Assembly (NCBI GenBank): GCA_963693365.1
Contig: CAVNZM010000002.1
Location: forward strand, 3,348,001 to 3,412,000
Origin: Amoebidium appalachense
Lineage: Eukaryota > Ichthyosporea
Direction: 5' to 3'
Length of the DNA stretch: 64,000 nucleotides
This document shows positions 42,196 through 55,378 of the stretch, piece by piece. Every line of letters begins with the position of its first letter. The first letter of the stretch is position 1. The position numbers and the translations under genes are program-made. The notes below the pieces were generated by a model, which worked only from the letters and a program-made list of their open reading frames with translations, had not been told where the DNA came from and did no database searches.

Positions 42196-45100
42196 TGAAT
42201 GCGTCAAAAAGTACGAAGTACACAAGAACAAACGGATAACACGATGCAGAATGCAAGCCATACATAAAGAGTATGCATAATAAGCAGAGCCCATCCTCAG
42301 GGGGGGCCCACGTCATCCACAGTACCCGAGTTTCGACCTATTCCCCTCGTTAACGAAACCCAACTCAGATACTGTTTCACTTGAACATGAGTAGGTCACC
42401 CGTCTTGATCAGAGACGAGCAGGGTTGCTTATGCAGGCAAGGGCAGTGGGAAAGGCCGGGGGTTAAAGTTGCAGCAGTAAGCAGAAGCAAGAAAAATATA
42501 AGGGGGGAGGGTGATGCAGATAGGGAAAGAAGTAAGCAGCGTGAGAAGGAAGGTGAATGTAGGTAGGGAGATGTCGAACGACGGGACAGCAGAGGGATCG
42601 GTGTGTGTGTGTGTGTGTGTGGAGTGTGTGTGGCGTTGAGGCAAAATCGGAATAACATCAGGAAGACGATAAAGACAGGGTATATGTGGCAAAGGGAGGG
42701 GGCAAGAAAACAAAAGAGCACTCGAAAGCGCACACACACAACCCCCCCCCCCCCCCCCCCCCCCCCCCAACGCACACACGGACACACATGGACACACACA
42801 CACACACACACATACACACACCCATACACACACCTGGTAAGCAGCATAGTACGCAGCCAAATACTGTGCATAGTCATAGCCCTGTCCCGTCGCACCCGCA
42901 GCCGCCGCCCCAGCCGCAGGGGCCCCAGCAGCCGGAACGGCGGCAGCCCCTCCCACGGCCGGAGCTCCGGTTGCCGTTGGAGCCGCAGAATACTGATAGG
43001 TGCCCGTGGCTGGGTCGTAATAGTAGGGGGATGGCGCAGCGGCGGCTGCAGGGGTGGGTGCGGGTGCGTGGGCTTGGGATGGATCGGCACCGTAGGGGGT
43101 GGGGGTCGGTGCGGCGGCAGGAACGGGCTGAAAGTGGAAGGAGAGGGTGAGTTTTATTGCGTAAGTGCGTGTGGGTGTGTGGGTGGGTATTGCATGGTGT
43201 GTGGTGTTTTTTTTTTTTTTTTTTTTTTTGTGGGGGGGGGGGGGGGGGGGGGGGGGGGGCGAGGGGGGATGGGGACAACGGGGACAACACACATCTGCGG
43301 GTGTACGGGTGTGTGCGTGCCGTGCTCGTGTGTGTGTGTGTGTGCCAACGTGCCTGCCTGCGTGGGTCTGTGTGTCTGAGTGTTTACTCATGGGTGAGTG
43401 TTCAAGCTTAGTCTCTACTCTCTCTCTCTCTCAGCATGTGTGTGTGTGTGTGTGAATGTGAGTGTGTGTGCTTGTGTGTGTGCTTGTGTGTGTGTGTGTG
43501 TGTGTGTGTGTCTGAATGTGTGTGCGCGCACGCACTACACGTGCATGTATGCATGTGCGTGTGTAAATGCACGTTTGTGTGTGTGCGCATTTTATTTTGT
43601 GTGCATCTTCAAGTGTTTTTCACCTACCGGTGCGCTATACTGGCTGGGGTATTGTCCAGGTGCACCGTATGGGGCACCGGGAGCGCCATAGGGGGCCGGG
43701 GCAGGGGCACCACCATATGGTGGCTGGCCATAGGCACTGCTGGGGTCGTAAGGTGCCGGGCCGCCCTATGTGCAAAAGAAAACATGGATTAGACACATTG
43801 CACGTTTGAGAGTTTACAAACTGTGCAAAAACACGGAGTGGGAGGGGGGGGGGGGGGGGATTAGACATGTCGCAATGGTGTGAGACATTTCCCGTGACGT
43901 GTGCTTGCACGAGTACGTGCTGATGTCTTCTCTCTGTGTGTGTTTGCAACAATCTCTTCTCTCCACGTGTGTGCATGTGTGCCCCTTTGACGTGTCCGTG
44001 TGAATATGAGTGTACGTGTCAATGCCCGTGTATGTGTATGTTTGTGCTTGTGTGTGTCTGTGCTCGCGCGCATGCACATGTAAATGTGCATGCACATTTA
44101 CATGTGCATGCGTGAATGCAACTAGGAAAAACATACCTGTGGGGGGCCCTGGCTTGGGGGCATAGGCATGGGCCGGAAAGGAATCACGGGGCCCTGGGGT
44201 GGGTTCTGCAGGGGCAAACACAGTCAACAAATTAGGCACCAGCGTGCACTTTGTATACGCAGAACATCTAACGAACCAAAAAAGCTTGCAAAAGCAATCA
44301 CTGGCGTATCCTAAAATACAACGCGTGCATAAGGGCGCTGATAATCGGTTACAAGCCTTTACAAATGATGGTGGGGTTACAGGGGTTACGCTGTTTACTC
44401 GAGGCGCAAGCAAAAAGAACTCCGAATCGGGGAATCGAACCCCGGCCGCCACGGTGAGAGCGTGGAATCCTAACCACTAGACCAATTCGGATGCTGTTTC
44501 CCGAACGTGGACGGTAAAAATAAAAACGTGGACGCCAGATTCACAATAACAGCTAATCCAATCTCCAATAACAGGATATACGTTTAGAGTTTCAGGTGCT
44601 CAATATTCTTGATACAAAACACACACATCCCCTCCACACACTGCTCCCTCCCCTCCCCTTCCCATTGACGCATTCACAGGAGTCACCACTCACCCATTCA
44701 ACCCATCTAGACAACCCTACCTACACAGCATCTCGCACACAACCTATCCCTCCATCCATTCACACCTGCATCCACCCACCCCCATCCACCGACACACACA
44801 CACGCGCACACCACACGCGCACACACACACACACACGTATCCACCTACATCGAACAGGATCTGGGCAATCATGGCTGCCGAACGGGCCAAACCACGGCCC
44901 GGCCCGGCAAGGGTGACGACCCGTTCACTCGAATCAGGCAGATCGGTGGAGGCAATGGTCACGGTTATACCACACGAGGACTCGATCTCCTTCACCTTCA
45001 TCTCCGCTGCATCATGCAAAAAGTAACACGTGTTAGTGGATGGATGCAAGAACGAAAGCACTGGCCTCATGTGGCGATAAGACGTCCTAACACGGCACGT

Positions 45101-45523
45101 GACTAGTGGTACTTTATAAGGACCAGGTATGCAGACTAGTGATAGCAACACTGCACGCAAAAAGGGCACCATTCGCGGCCAAAAACTACAGTGAAATTAC
45201 AGCAAATGATGACTTGTGACTTGATTGCAAACCTATACCAAAACAGCACCACCTGGCCTGGGCATGAGTGGGCCAATGGGGTTGTGAGGGTCAACCTTCA
45301 AACACACTGAAAATGCATTTATTTGGATTTAGGCTAGATACTACACCGAATTTTCAAAGCCTGTTAGTGGTAGAGAAAATTGTTCCCCCTTCTTCCCCTC
45401 TCCCTCCTCCCCATGCACACAACCCACATATTATACTCCCAGCTTCCCGACCACCCGTTCCTTCTTCTCGTCCTCTTTTCCACCCTGTCTTTATCCTCCC
45501 ACAATTCCCCATTCATCCCTCCC

Positions 45524-45554
<31 letters not shown>

Positions 45555-45998
45555 AACTCCCACACACACCATCCCCGCCTCTCCCTCCTTCCCTGCCAGC
45601 ACATGCACACGAACACACACGAAACCCATGAGAAGTATCCCTCGGAAACATTTCATCGGTCAGATTTCAACACCATTTCCACTTCTACAATGACTCGGAG
45701 AGGGGAGTACTAACAAGGCACCACCTGGGATGATGGGGACCTAGTGGAATGTGGCATGTGAAATGTCGGAATTTGTGAAGAAATTTAATTCGGAATTTTC
45801 CGCATATTCAGGCTAAAAGCACGGGGATGGTGTGGTCAATGCTTAAAGGGATCATCTATTGGTGGAAAACCACGTAAGCATGTTGATCCCCCCCCCCCCC
45901 CCCCCCTAAACCCCCCAACACACACCCACACACACACACTCAAAAGCCACTCTCTTGTTACGGTAATCAGGCTCCCACATAACCGTTAACCCTGTCAA

Positions 45999-46035
<37 letters not shown>

Positions 46036-46790
46036 GACCTGCACGCACACATACACCATTTGATACATTCGCACTACAGTTGCACACCATGACCACCACC
46101 ACTGTTCCTTCACACGCCCACCAACACACCCCCGCCCACACACACATCCTCACTCAAACACACACACAATACACTCTCGCCCCCCCCCCCCTCCCCCCCC
46201 TCCAAAAAAGAACCCCCCCACACACAGGCCGCCGTCCCACGCCACAACAAGTTACCCACATCTTCCGATAATAGCGCCTGTCTGTGAGTTGGGGACTAGG
46301 AGGTTGACGAACAACTTGGAGGGGGGCTCAGTGGAGTTGTTGGCAGCGCTCTGTTATGCATTCGACCACAAAAGGGGGAGGGGGCGGGGGGGGGGGAGGG
46401 GGGGGGGGGGGGGGGGGGGGAAAGGTGGAGAGGGAGCGGAGCAGATAGGGAAAGGGGAAGAAAGAAGGGGAAGCTTATGCAATATGTGGAGGGGAATGTG
46501 TAGATTGGAGGGTGTGGTTTTGTGAAACCCTAACAAATCCGACGTTCCTAGGGCAACGGTCGGAAAAAGGGGAAGGGGAGCAAAGAGGGGGGGGGGGGGG
46601 GGGGGGGGGACGTGCTTGATGCATAGCTGGTACTGAATCAAGGTTGTTGGTGTGAGAGCAAATATGCATATTATGGAGGAACGTGTGCACGGAGGTGAAT
46701 GTGTTCGTGTGTGTGGAGTGTCAAAGCAACAAGCCATTGTAACGACCGAACATGACAAATGCAAAGTGATGGAGTGAGGAAAAAAAAAAA

Positions 46791-46821
<31 letters not shown>

Positions 46822-47121
46822 TTGGGGAAGATGGGGGGCCGCCGCTGGATAGGAAAGAGAACGGGGAAGGGGGGGGGGGGGGGGGGGGGGGGGGTTAGCA
46901 CACTAAAGGGGGTCATAATAAGGTTTGCAGGGCATTATAGCACAAGCACATCAGTTAGTGCATGCTCTTCTTTATACCCACCAACGTGAGCCACATTCCC
47001 AGCAGAAGGGGAAAAAAAGGGGGGGGGGGAGAGGGTGGGCGAGGGGAGGGGCATACCATAATGCTGCCGTTGCTCTTTGATGAACCAAAAAAACGGTGGA
47101 AGGGAAGGGGAAGGGGAAGAA

Positions 47122-47152
<31 letters not shown>

Positions 47153-48654
47153 GCATACCATATTACAGCGGTTGATCTTCAACTGATAACAAAAAAAAAA
47201 AAAGAGGGGGGGGGGGGGGGGATATACCCACAAATGTGGCATCAGGAGCTTGTCCACGATGAACCACCACGGCTTACCCGTAGGAGAGGGGGGGGGGGGG
47301 AGGGGGGGAGGGGGGAGACCAGGATTGGGGGGGGGGGGGGGGGGGGAGGGGGAGGGAGAACAGGGCAAACACCCACCTCTTCTAAGCGTCTGATGATGGA
47401 ACCATAGGCCCGCCCAACATTCTCAGCGCGACCCACAACACTCAAAACACGCTCATTCACGTTGGGAACGGACTCAGTCACGTTGATACGGCAGTTGTTC
47501 TCTTCTCTCAGAGCCTTAATCGTGGTGCCGCCTGTAGACGTTTTTTTTTTTTTTTTTTTAAATAAGTATACAAGGAGTGAATTTGGTTGGACTTCAGTTT
47601 TAATTCTATTTAAAGCATACAAAGAGCTTGTGTTGTGTGGACACTTCGTTCCTTGAGCACGGCACCTATCCTTCCCGTACACATCCTAGACAGACATCAC
47701 ACAGCAACTTTTGCAGAAACAGAAAGGAGCCCAAAAAAAAAAGAGTACACAAATCAACACCGTACATCCATGCACCTGATGAAAAAAATGGGGACATACC
47801 GAGGAAAAAAATCCCCATACCTGAGACCCGTCTCTGTGCCTCAACCAAACAGCGTAATCCCCAAAGAGAGAGCAACATGGAACGAAGCAAACTTTGCAAA
47901 AAGGGCACAAACAAGAGTATGCAACACACACACTTTGTTCCGTGAGCATCACAGCCACCTACCCTTTCCAATCAGGACACCGACATCCTTGGCCAGAACA
48001 AGGCAGCGAAGTGTCAGGTCCGGCTGCTGCCAGTCACCCGGACGGCTACCGGTGGGGCCCTTTACGTAAAAAAAAAAAAAAGGATCAGCCGTGAACATGA
48101 CCTCATGGAGAACAAGAAAACAACACAAACGGCCCCTCACTTGAGTCACTAACTGTTCACACGAGCTGTGCCCACTGTCTTACTACAAATCCCCGAACAA
48201 AGACAGTGCTGTGTTCAACTATTCTCCCAAGACCTCAAAGAAAAAGGGGTTGATGAAGCTCTGGAACATTTAAGCCGAACAATCGCACCTAACTGCCTCG
48301 GTTGATCGATTTTGTAGCCAAACTGTTATTAAAACGTACAGAAAGCATGACATCAGTATAGAGAAAGCCCAGTGCTCCAAACTTATTAAGTGGAAGATGT
48401 AATGTATAGACAAAGAGGAAGTCACACCGCCAAACTCCCGCTCCTCTTCCCCCCCCCCCCCCCTCTTCCCCTGTTCTAACAAAGAGAAAAAAAAAGAAAA
48501 CGAAAAAGAACGTGCACGCATGCAAACGTCTGCGCACACACACACACATTCTCTCTCTCTATCACCCAAAGAAACATACACACACAAAGGAAACATACAC
48601 GCACAAAGCGCACAAACCAGCACAACCGCACACATCTAAACCGCCACACACGCG

Positions 48655-48689
<35 letters not shown>

Positions 48690-48762
48690 CCAAACACACA
48701 CAGATATTTACACACACACACGCATGCACACAAACACGTGCACGCACACAAACACACACCGC

Positions 48763-48793
<31 letters not shown>

Positions 48794-49078
48794 AGGCACA
48801 CACACGCACACACACAAAGTAGCAAGCGGCATAAATTCATCGCAACTGGCAAACAGATCTGCTAACATTTGAAAACTTTCAACATTCAAAGGTCAACACA
48901 GACTACATCACAATGGCCAATTACAGCACTGATAGAACCATAAACTTACTTTCGAGTCACCACTTACCATTCCTCCCCTCGGGGCATCATAAGCCATCCT
49001 CTTAGCGTCGTAGTCGTGGTCAGGTGCACTGCGCTTCCTGTCGTAGTCCCCACCGTATTTCTGCTCAGTTTCGCTCAT
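41252..49078 (-). CDS. HNRNPK: hnRNP K-like poly(C)-binding protein, three KH domains
   Basis: Ten exons: 49078-48968, 48059-47963, 47531-47377, 46350-46260, 45006-44849, 44205-44137, 43765-43628, 43127-42834, 41991-41801, 41408-41252. CDS 1,461 nt, 486 residues; human hnRNP K is 463-464. The N-terminus is Tyr/Asp/Lys/Arg-rich (DRKR, DAKRM; NLS-like). KH1 ([18 protein letters not shown], then [10 protein letters not shown]) closely follows hnRNP K KH1. KH2 ([18 protein letters not shown]) has GRSE in place of GXXG. A linker rich in Pro, Tyr, Gly and Ala ([27 protein letters not shown]) separates it from KH3 ([19 protein letters not shown]), which ends nine residues before the stop. The KH-KH-linker-KH order is typical of hnRNP K/PCBP rather than FUBP. 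The family binds C-rich RNA and ssDNA in splicing, translation and transcription. Exon 48059 uses an AAAG acceptor. Confidence 0.9.
42130..42435 (-). repeat. Dispersed repeat copy with poly(G/C) end
   Basis: From GACGAGCAGGGTTG (42415-42429) back through GAGCCCATCCTCAGG (about 42287-42301) to a G run at 42164-42193. It aligns by eye over more than 100 bp with 8200-8395 (GATGGGCTCTGCTT, TATGCATAC, GTGTACTTCGTAC). It occupies most of the intron before exon 41991-41801; the G run and (GGGA)n lie at 42100-42193. Confidence 0.65.
42600..42833. repeat. (TG)n, poly(C)27 and (CA)n in an hnRNP K intron
   Basis: Transcript-strand donor GTGTGTGTATGG is the start of (GT)n; poly(C) on the plus strand at 42741-42768. 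No coding signal. Confidence 0.75.
44070..44111. repeat. Perfect ~40-bp palindrome
   Basis: CATGCACATGTAAATGTGCA followed by TGCACATTTACATGTGCATG. It lies in the intron between exons 44205-44137 and 43765-43628, 26 bp from the donor of the former. Confidence 0.85.
44421..44491 (-). tRNA. tRNA-Glu (CTC)
   Basis: On the minus strand a 71-nt cloverleaf runs from TCCGAAT to ATTCGGA, a perfect 7-bp acceptor stem. The D arm contains TAGTGGTTAGG (A box), the anticodon arm is CCACG-CTCTCAC-CGTGG with anticodon CTC, and the T arm has GGTTCGATTCC (B box). TTTTT begins four bases after the 3' end, a Pol III terminator. No intron and no encoded CCA. It lies in the intron between exons 45006-44849 and 44205-44137 of the hnRNP K-like gene, on the same strand. 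Confidence 0.95.
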
Positions 49079-49234
49079 GTTTGCGTCTAAACCTACAGGA
49101 TAAAACCCTTTCCCTGCCCTATTACAACCCTTTCCTACTCGTTAAACCTAACACAACAACGAAAAGTTATAATTTTCCCGACAAAAACTTCGAACATGCG
49201 AAAAAAAGGCGCCGCCAAGTTTGCACAGACAGCG

Positions 49235-49318
49235 TCACGTGAACCGCCTTACGTAAGTAGTCTGGCTGAGCCAATTAGAAACAGCTTTTACTCTGAATGA
49301 CGTCACATTTTGGCGGGA
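49235..49318. promoter_or_regulatory. Shared promoter region: E-box, CCAAT, CRE, E2F-like site
   Basis: Between the hnRNP K-like start (49078, minus) and the BCS1-like gene (plus) lie TCACGTGA (CACGTG at 49235-49240), CCAAT at 49271-49275, TGACGTCA at 49298-49305 and TTTTGGCGGGAA at 49308-49319. The four motifs fall within 85 bp in a stretch free of microsatellites. Sites are seen in sequence; promoter function is inferred. Confidence 0.5.
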
Positions 49319-50058
49319 ACTTTTGTAATATTTGAAAACCTGCCAAGGGCTTGGTCTTGGTCAGTCGGCCACTCTGCCCTTTTGTTGTTGCCAAAACGTA
49401 CACGTGCATGCGTGGAGGGTGGGAAAATGATACAAAAGAAGTTGCAAAGATAATTTTTCTCTTAGCACCCATAATTAGTCCCGAGATTAGGATGGTTATA
49501 GTTTTACGCCGCCTTCGGGTAGAAACTTGCTTGTTTTATGGTATTGCAAGTTGATGTAGGCCTGGCCATCGATGCTTAGAAGAAGACGAGTTTGGAACCT
49601 ACTAATGAAAAACCTAGAACATCCTATAGAGCGTTTATTTCGCCAGTATCGTCTCCTTTTACTTTCTTCTCGAGTGGTCCCTTCTTTTCCTGCGCTTTAC
49701 GGGCTTTGAGAGATTGCTGGTGACCTCTATAAGGTTCCTGCCATGGTCAACCCTTTTTGGATGAACGGCATCCACGCCGGAACCAGAACTCAGTTTCTAG
49801 CTTCCAGGTTGGTTTTGGGCTTTTTCCGGGGCGATGAGCATGTGTGTGTGTTTGGGGGGGGAGGGGGGAAGGGAAGGAAGGGAGGGGGGGGGGAGGGGAG
49901 GAGGGAAGGGGAGGGGGGTTGGATACGCCGTTGCTCACAACACCTCACATGTGTGCTTGTACGTATTGCTTTGGATAATTTCACACTCTTAAAAGCGCCT
50001 GTAACTTACAATATATTTTTCTGCTAACACGCTGACATTTTCTTGGCTTGCCAGGTGT

Positions 50059-51288
50059 ATGACCACATCTTTGGGCTCAAAACGTTTGCTGACTGCTGCA
50101 AGAGCACAATGGAGCGGCATACGCTACATGCACACAGACGGCGAACCCCAGGTCCCAGCAGGTATCAAAACATGACTCTTTCTTGAACCTTGCTTTCTTC
50201 TTGGCAGATCGGTGTGCATACTTTTGTGCACGTAGGCAGTGGGTGTGCCAAGATGGGTATTTTGTTAGAGGGAAAAGCCTTGGCAACCTTCGAGTGCATC
50301 GGCTATCCCGCACTCTCCGCCCCTCCCCCTCCCCCTCCTTCGGGTGCCTTTGCCCTGATCTACCTTGACCTCCCCCCCCCCCCCCTTCCCCTCCCCCCGG
50401 CGCCCCGCCCCCTTCCTTCCACCCCAATGCGCACACTAACTGAAAGGAAGGGATCTGCAGACAAGGGTTGAGAGTGTGTATTTGGGGGGCTTCGTCCTCC
50501 TCCTCCCCCCACCCCGCTCCCTCCCCCCAGCCTTCCCCCCCCCCGGGACCCGCGCTCCCCCCCTCCCCCTCCCCCCTTCACTCCCTAGTTCTCTCTCCCA
50601 TTGGGCCAAAAGAAACAAGGAAACCAATAGGAAATCAACAAGGGATCCTGCATACGTGCAGGTATACTAAAGCAACGGGCGGTAAACAGGGGATGGCTCG
50701 GATGGTGCCAGCCAGGGGGGCTGGCTACGGTCTCTTCTTGGCACCAGTGAGTTTACCTCTGGGGGACTGACTATAATGGCTGCCGGTGTGGGTGTTTCTG
50801 TTTTCTACAAAATGCTTTCGGCGGTTGATCAGGTGGGCCCTACCTGTAACACATTTTGAAATATAAAATCATGAATTCTGGTGGTTATATACCAACTTAG
50901 TGTACCAGCTTAGTTAACCAGTGGGTTTCACATGGATTCTCCCTGGCAAAAAATGAATATGGTTATGGAATGTGTATAATGAAGTTCAATACCATGCATG
51001 TGTACACCCCTGCTACACACAATAGCATTGTACTCACACACTACACACACTCACACCGTCACACATAGTCACACTCATTCGCAAAGTAACTCTCTTATTT
51101 TCTCTCTCACTCGCTCACTCGCTCTCTCCTACGCATACGTGCACATGCACACACACAGGTATACGGAAGCACATATTAGATATGTAGAGTTATGGATTAT
51201 TTTGCTCTTTCTTGCCGATTTACCGAAATGGTTTGCTCTCGGTTATAGGTATATGTTTGAGGCTGAATTTCAGGTGTGTGTTGGGCAT

Positions 51289-51319
<31 letters not shown>

Positions 51320-51968
51320 CCTGGGGGGGGGGGGATGAAACGGCGCTGGGTGGGTGGGGGGGGGGGGGGGGGGGGGGGGGGCAAGGGAGGGAAGGAGGAT
51401 GGGCTTGTGGGTAGAAGGGAGAAGACAAGACCCGGGTTTAGTAGGGTGTGTATGATTGAAAGCGCCACAGGAAGAAACAAAGTAGAGGAACACTAACATT
51501 AAATAGGGAACAGAGAAGTTTTGGGATTTCCTAAATAATGGGGGGGAGGGGGGGGGGGGGGGGGGGGGGAATACATTAACTTGAAATATTACATTGGACT
51601 AAAGTCTTATTGTGTGGGTGCCGGTATCTGAGTTTGCCCGACATGCCTTCCTGACGATGGCGTATCTTGATGGCCGACATTTATTATCTTTAAAAGTACT
51701 AGAGAAACCTTAACCTTAAGGCATGATTATGATTGGGCCGAGTTCTTATTATTTGGGTGGGGGTATCCAGTAGTTTGCCCGACGTGTGTTCCTGACTAGG
51801 GCGCACTTTGATAGCCGAGACGACACATACAGGTGGCTGCTGCACTGGCTGGCAAGAAGTAAGGTCGGTGCAAGTAGTACTTTCTGTCTTTCTGCTTTGT
51901 TGGTGGCCTGTTTTTGCCTGTTGTGTGTGTGTGTGTGTGTGTGTGTAGTGGTGGTGGTGGTGGTGTGT

Positions 51969-52011
<43 letters not shown>

Positions 52012-53502
52012 CTGCTGTTGTGTTGGATTGTCGTTGGTCGAGGTTCTGTGATGTAATGTCCTACAACATGCTGTGTGTCTGTTTGTGTATGCTCGTGTAT
52101 TCACATGCACGCATGCGTGCAGGTTTGTAGTGCAGGTTTGTACTTCTTTGTTTTTTCATTGCCCCTTGTGGTTGCGCAGCTACTGATCAATGGCCTATGG
52201 CATATTTGGTGGTGTCTGTTTTTGTGTCGTACAAACACACTATTTTGCCATATAATACGGATGCCTGTTTGGTTGTAACCGGATTAGCTGGCAGGCAGAC
52301 TGGTGGTGTGCACTGTTAAGGAGAGTGGCACACTGCCCCGGGGGGGGGGGGGGGGGAAAGTATTGTGCAGTTATTTTTGTGCTTTTGTGCAGTTATATTC
52401 ATTGCATCGGGGACATACAGCGGCCCATTGCCTAAACTTTTGAATGCACGGCCATAGATCGTATCGTGTCTGTGTGTTGTATTAAGTTTTTGGGGAGCTC
52501 TATTTATTCCCCTTATACTGTTGTGCAGGGCAGGCAGCGTATTGATACACGCATGTTGCAATAAGAAAATGTATGGGGTTGATGTGCGATGGGCCATTGT
52601 ACGTGACTAACCCCACTGGTGCAGCAATACCGCATCACGAACTTCACGGTCACCACCAGCCTTGGGAGATACGGAGAGTCTACAGTGGCATCCTCTCTGC
52701 CGGCCAGCCCCACAGAGTTATTGGATAAGCTTAAAGGCCAGGGGAAGGAGGTGGGTTCAAAGCCTGCATTGTTATTGCTGTGTTATTATTGTTGTTGTCG
52801 TTGTTGCAATCACTATATTTGTCATCATTATCCAAACCAGTTGTGTAATAACGGAGGTGTGTGGATGCTCAGAAGTATGCATTGTTATTGCTGTGTTATT
52901 GTTAATGTTTTTGCTTTTATGTACTGTAATTATTGTTACCAAGTATGATGTTTTTGTTGTTGTTGGTCTTTGCTATTATTGTCATTATCGTTATCATTCT
53001 CATAAATGCTCAAGAATCCAGGGAAGAAGGTGAGTGTATGTATCTACCTATTTTTTGTTTCTATTCTTCCCTCCTGACCGTTGTGCTTACAATAATACCA
53101 CAAATACAACGAAATGGACCAAAAAAAAGTGTTAAAGTGTTTCGGTGTTTCTGATTGTTATCGCTGTTTTTGATGGTTACGTTAGGAGTGATGGGGAAAG
53201 GGTAATTCGTTCTGACGATTTCAGTGGTCATGGTTATGTTTTATTCCAATGCTTTGATTGGTGATGTTTACTGGACCAATGTGGCAGGGGGATGCCATCC
53301 CGGCTGTTTACTTTGTTCCCAGGGGCGAATTCTTCATACGTTACAAGGTTTGTGGGTGTGGACTCCCCCCCCCCCCCCCCCTTCCCCCCCTCACTTACTT
53401 GCTCCCTCTCCCTCTCCCTCTCTCTCCTCTTTCTTTCGTTTTTTTCCCCCTCCCCCACCCATCTCTCTCTCTCCCTCTTTCCCTCTTTCCCTTTTTCCCT
53501 CC

Positions 53503-53537
<35 letters not shown>

Positions 53538-54035
53538 CCCCCTCCCCCCCCCCCCCCCCCCCCCCCTCTCTCTCTCTCTCTTCCCTCCCCCCCACACCAT
53601 CCTACCCGTTCACAAACACACATACATTACACTCTCTTAATCTTTCTTTCTCTCCTTCCCCCGTCCCCTCCCGTCTGTCTCTCCCCGTATCCCCTTCATC
53701 CTCCTTCTTCCCCATACCCCTATCATTTTGTTCGTTGTGGATGTGTGGGTTTTTTGAGTAGGATGACCGTGGCATTTTCTCGCTATCTTTGTATGTGCAG
53801 GGTGTGTGTGTTTGTGTGTGTGTTTGTGTGTGTGTGTGTGTGCGCGCGCGCTTGTGTGGTGGTGGTGGTGGGTGGGGGTGGGGGTGGGGGATGGGTGGGC
53901 AATATCCCACCGCCGATTTCCGTGAAGGCATAACAGAGTTCGTGTATATAGCGCTGTGTGTTGGGGGAGGGGAGGAGGAGGGGGCAGGGCCCTTGTGAGT
54001 GTTGGCGAGTGACGCCTTTCATCATCCAGCCCCCC

Positions 54036-54066
<31 letters not shown>

Positions 54067-54182
54067 CCACACACACACACACACACATGTGCAGAACAAG
54101 TGGATGTACATCTCGCGAGACACGATGGTATCCGACAGGCCCATGGGCAATTCAAACATGCACCTGGAATCAATAGAAGGTG

Positions 54183-54220
<38 letters not shown>

Positions 54221-54341
54221 AGCCACCACCTCCACCATCACCACCACCACCAAACAAGCAGCAACCACAACCAAATGTTTCGCTACCTATTTCTCTCTCT
54301 GTTTTTTTTCCTTGATGTAATCTGTGTGTGTGTGTCGTGTC

Positions 54342-54377
<36 letters not shown>

Positions 54378-55347
54378 ACTTTCTGTCACTTTTTCTCTTG
54401 CTCTTTCTATTTTCGTGACATGTTTTTGACCACATATGGCTAATGGCGTGACCTGCCACGGACCATATATGGTTAATAGCATGACCATGATATTGATCGT
54501 ATACAGTATGGCTAACAGAATGACATTATTGACCATATATAGCAATGACGTGACCTGCCACTGACCATATATGGCTAACTGTGCAGTTACGGCATTTGGA
54601 CAGTGCATGGATGTTGTGCAGTCTCTGATCGTGGAGGCAGCCGAGTCCTATCTGACGTCACAGAAGGAGCACACGGCTGTGTACTTCAGCGACCAATACG
54701 GCAACTGGAACAAGTATGTTTCCTCTTTTCTTTCCATCTTCGAACAAGTTATTTTTTCCCGCCTTTCCTTTCCGCCTTTCCTTTTTGAACGAGTGTGTTT
54801 CCTTTTTGCCTTTTCATTTATAAACGTTTCCTTTTCACTTTTCCTTTTCATTGTGAATTTTTTCCGACGTCTTTCCTTATTTGGTTCCTTGCTATTCCAT
54901 CTCCTTGTCCTTGTTCTTCCCTTTTCTTTTCGCATGACAGAGGGGTGAAACACGTCGGCTGCTGTTTCTTGTACGTGTAGGTCTTTGGGGTGGAAGGGCG
55001 CCGAGGGGTAGAGAAGAGGGGGTGGGTGGAATTGTGGGTTGGAGGGTGGGTGTGTTTGTTGGGGGGGGGGGGGGGGGGGGGGGGGAGGCAGATAAAGAGG
55101 CTGACAAACCTACAACATCAGGGCACATGCACAAGCCGATGTACTTGCATGCAGGCACATGCAGAGCACACGTACTTTCTCGTGTCGCTTGCCCAAATGA
55201 TTGTTTTTCTCACACTTTCTCTCTCCCCTACATGGCTGCAGCTAATATACTGTTCGACCATACTTGCACCAACAGACACATACACAAACACGTCACAAAA
55301 ACAGGAACAAAGACACAAGCACACACAAACACGCACGCATGCGCGCC

Positions 55348-55378
<31 letters not shown>

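Noticed and set aside
41252-49078. FUBP/KSRP identity, suggested by the Tyr-rich [13 protein letters not shown] segment
   Set aside because: Only three KH domains are present, with the linker between KH2 and a C-terminal KH3, and KH1 matches hnRNP K; FUBPs have four KH domains followed by Tyr repeats.
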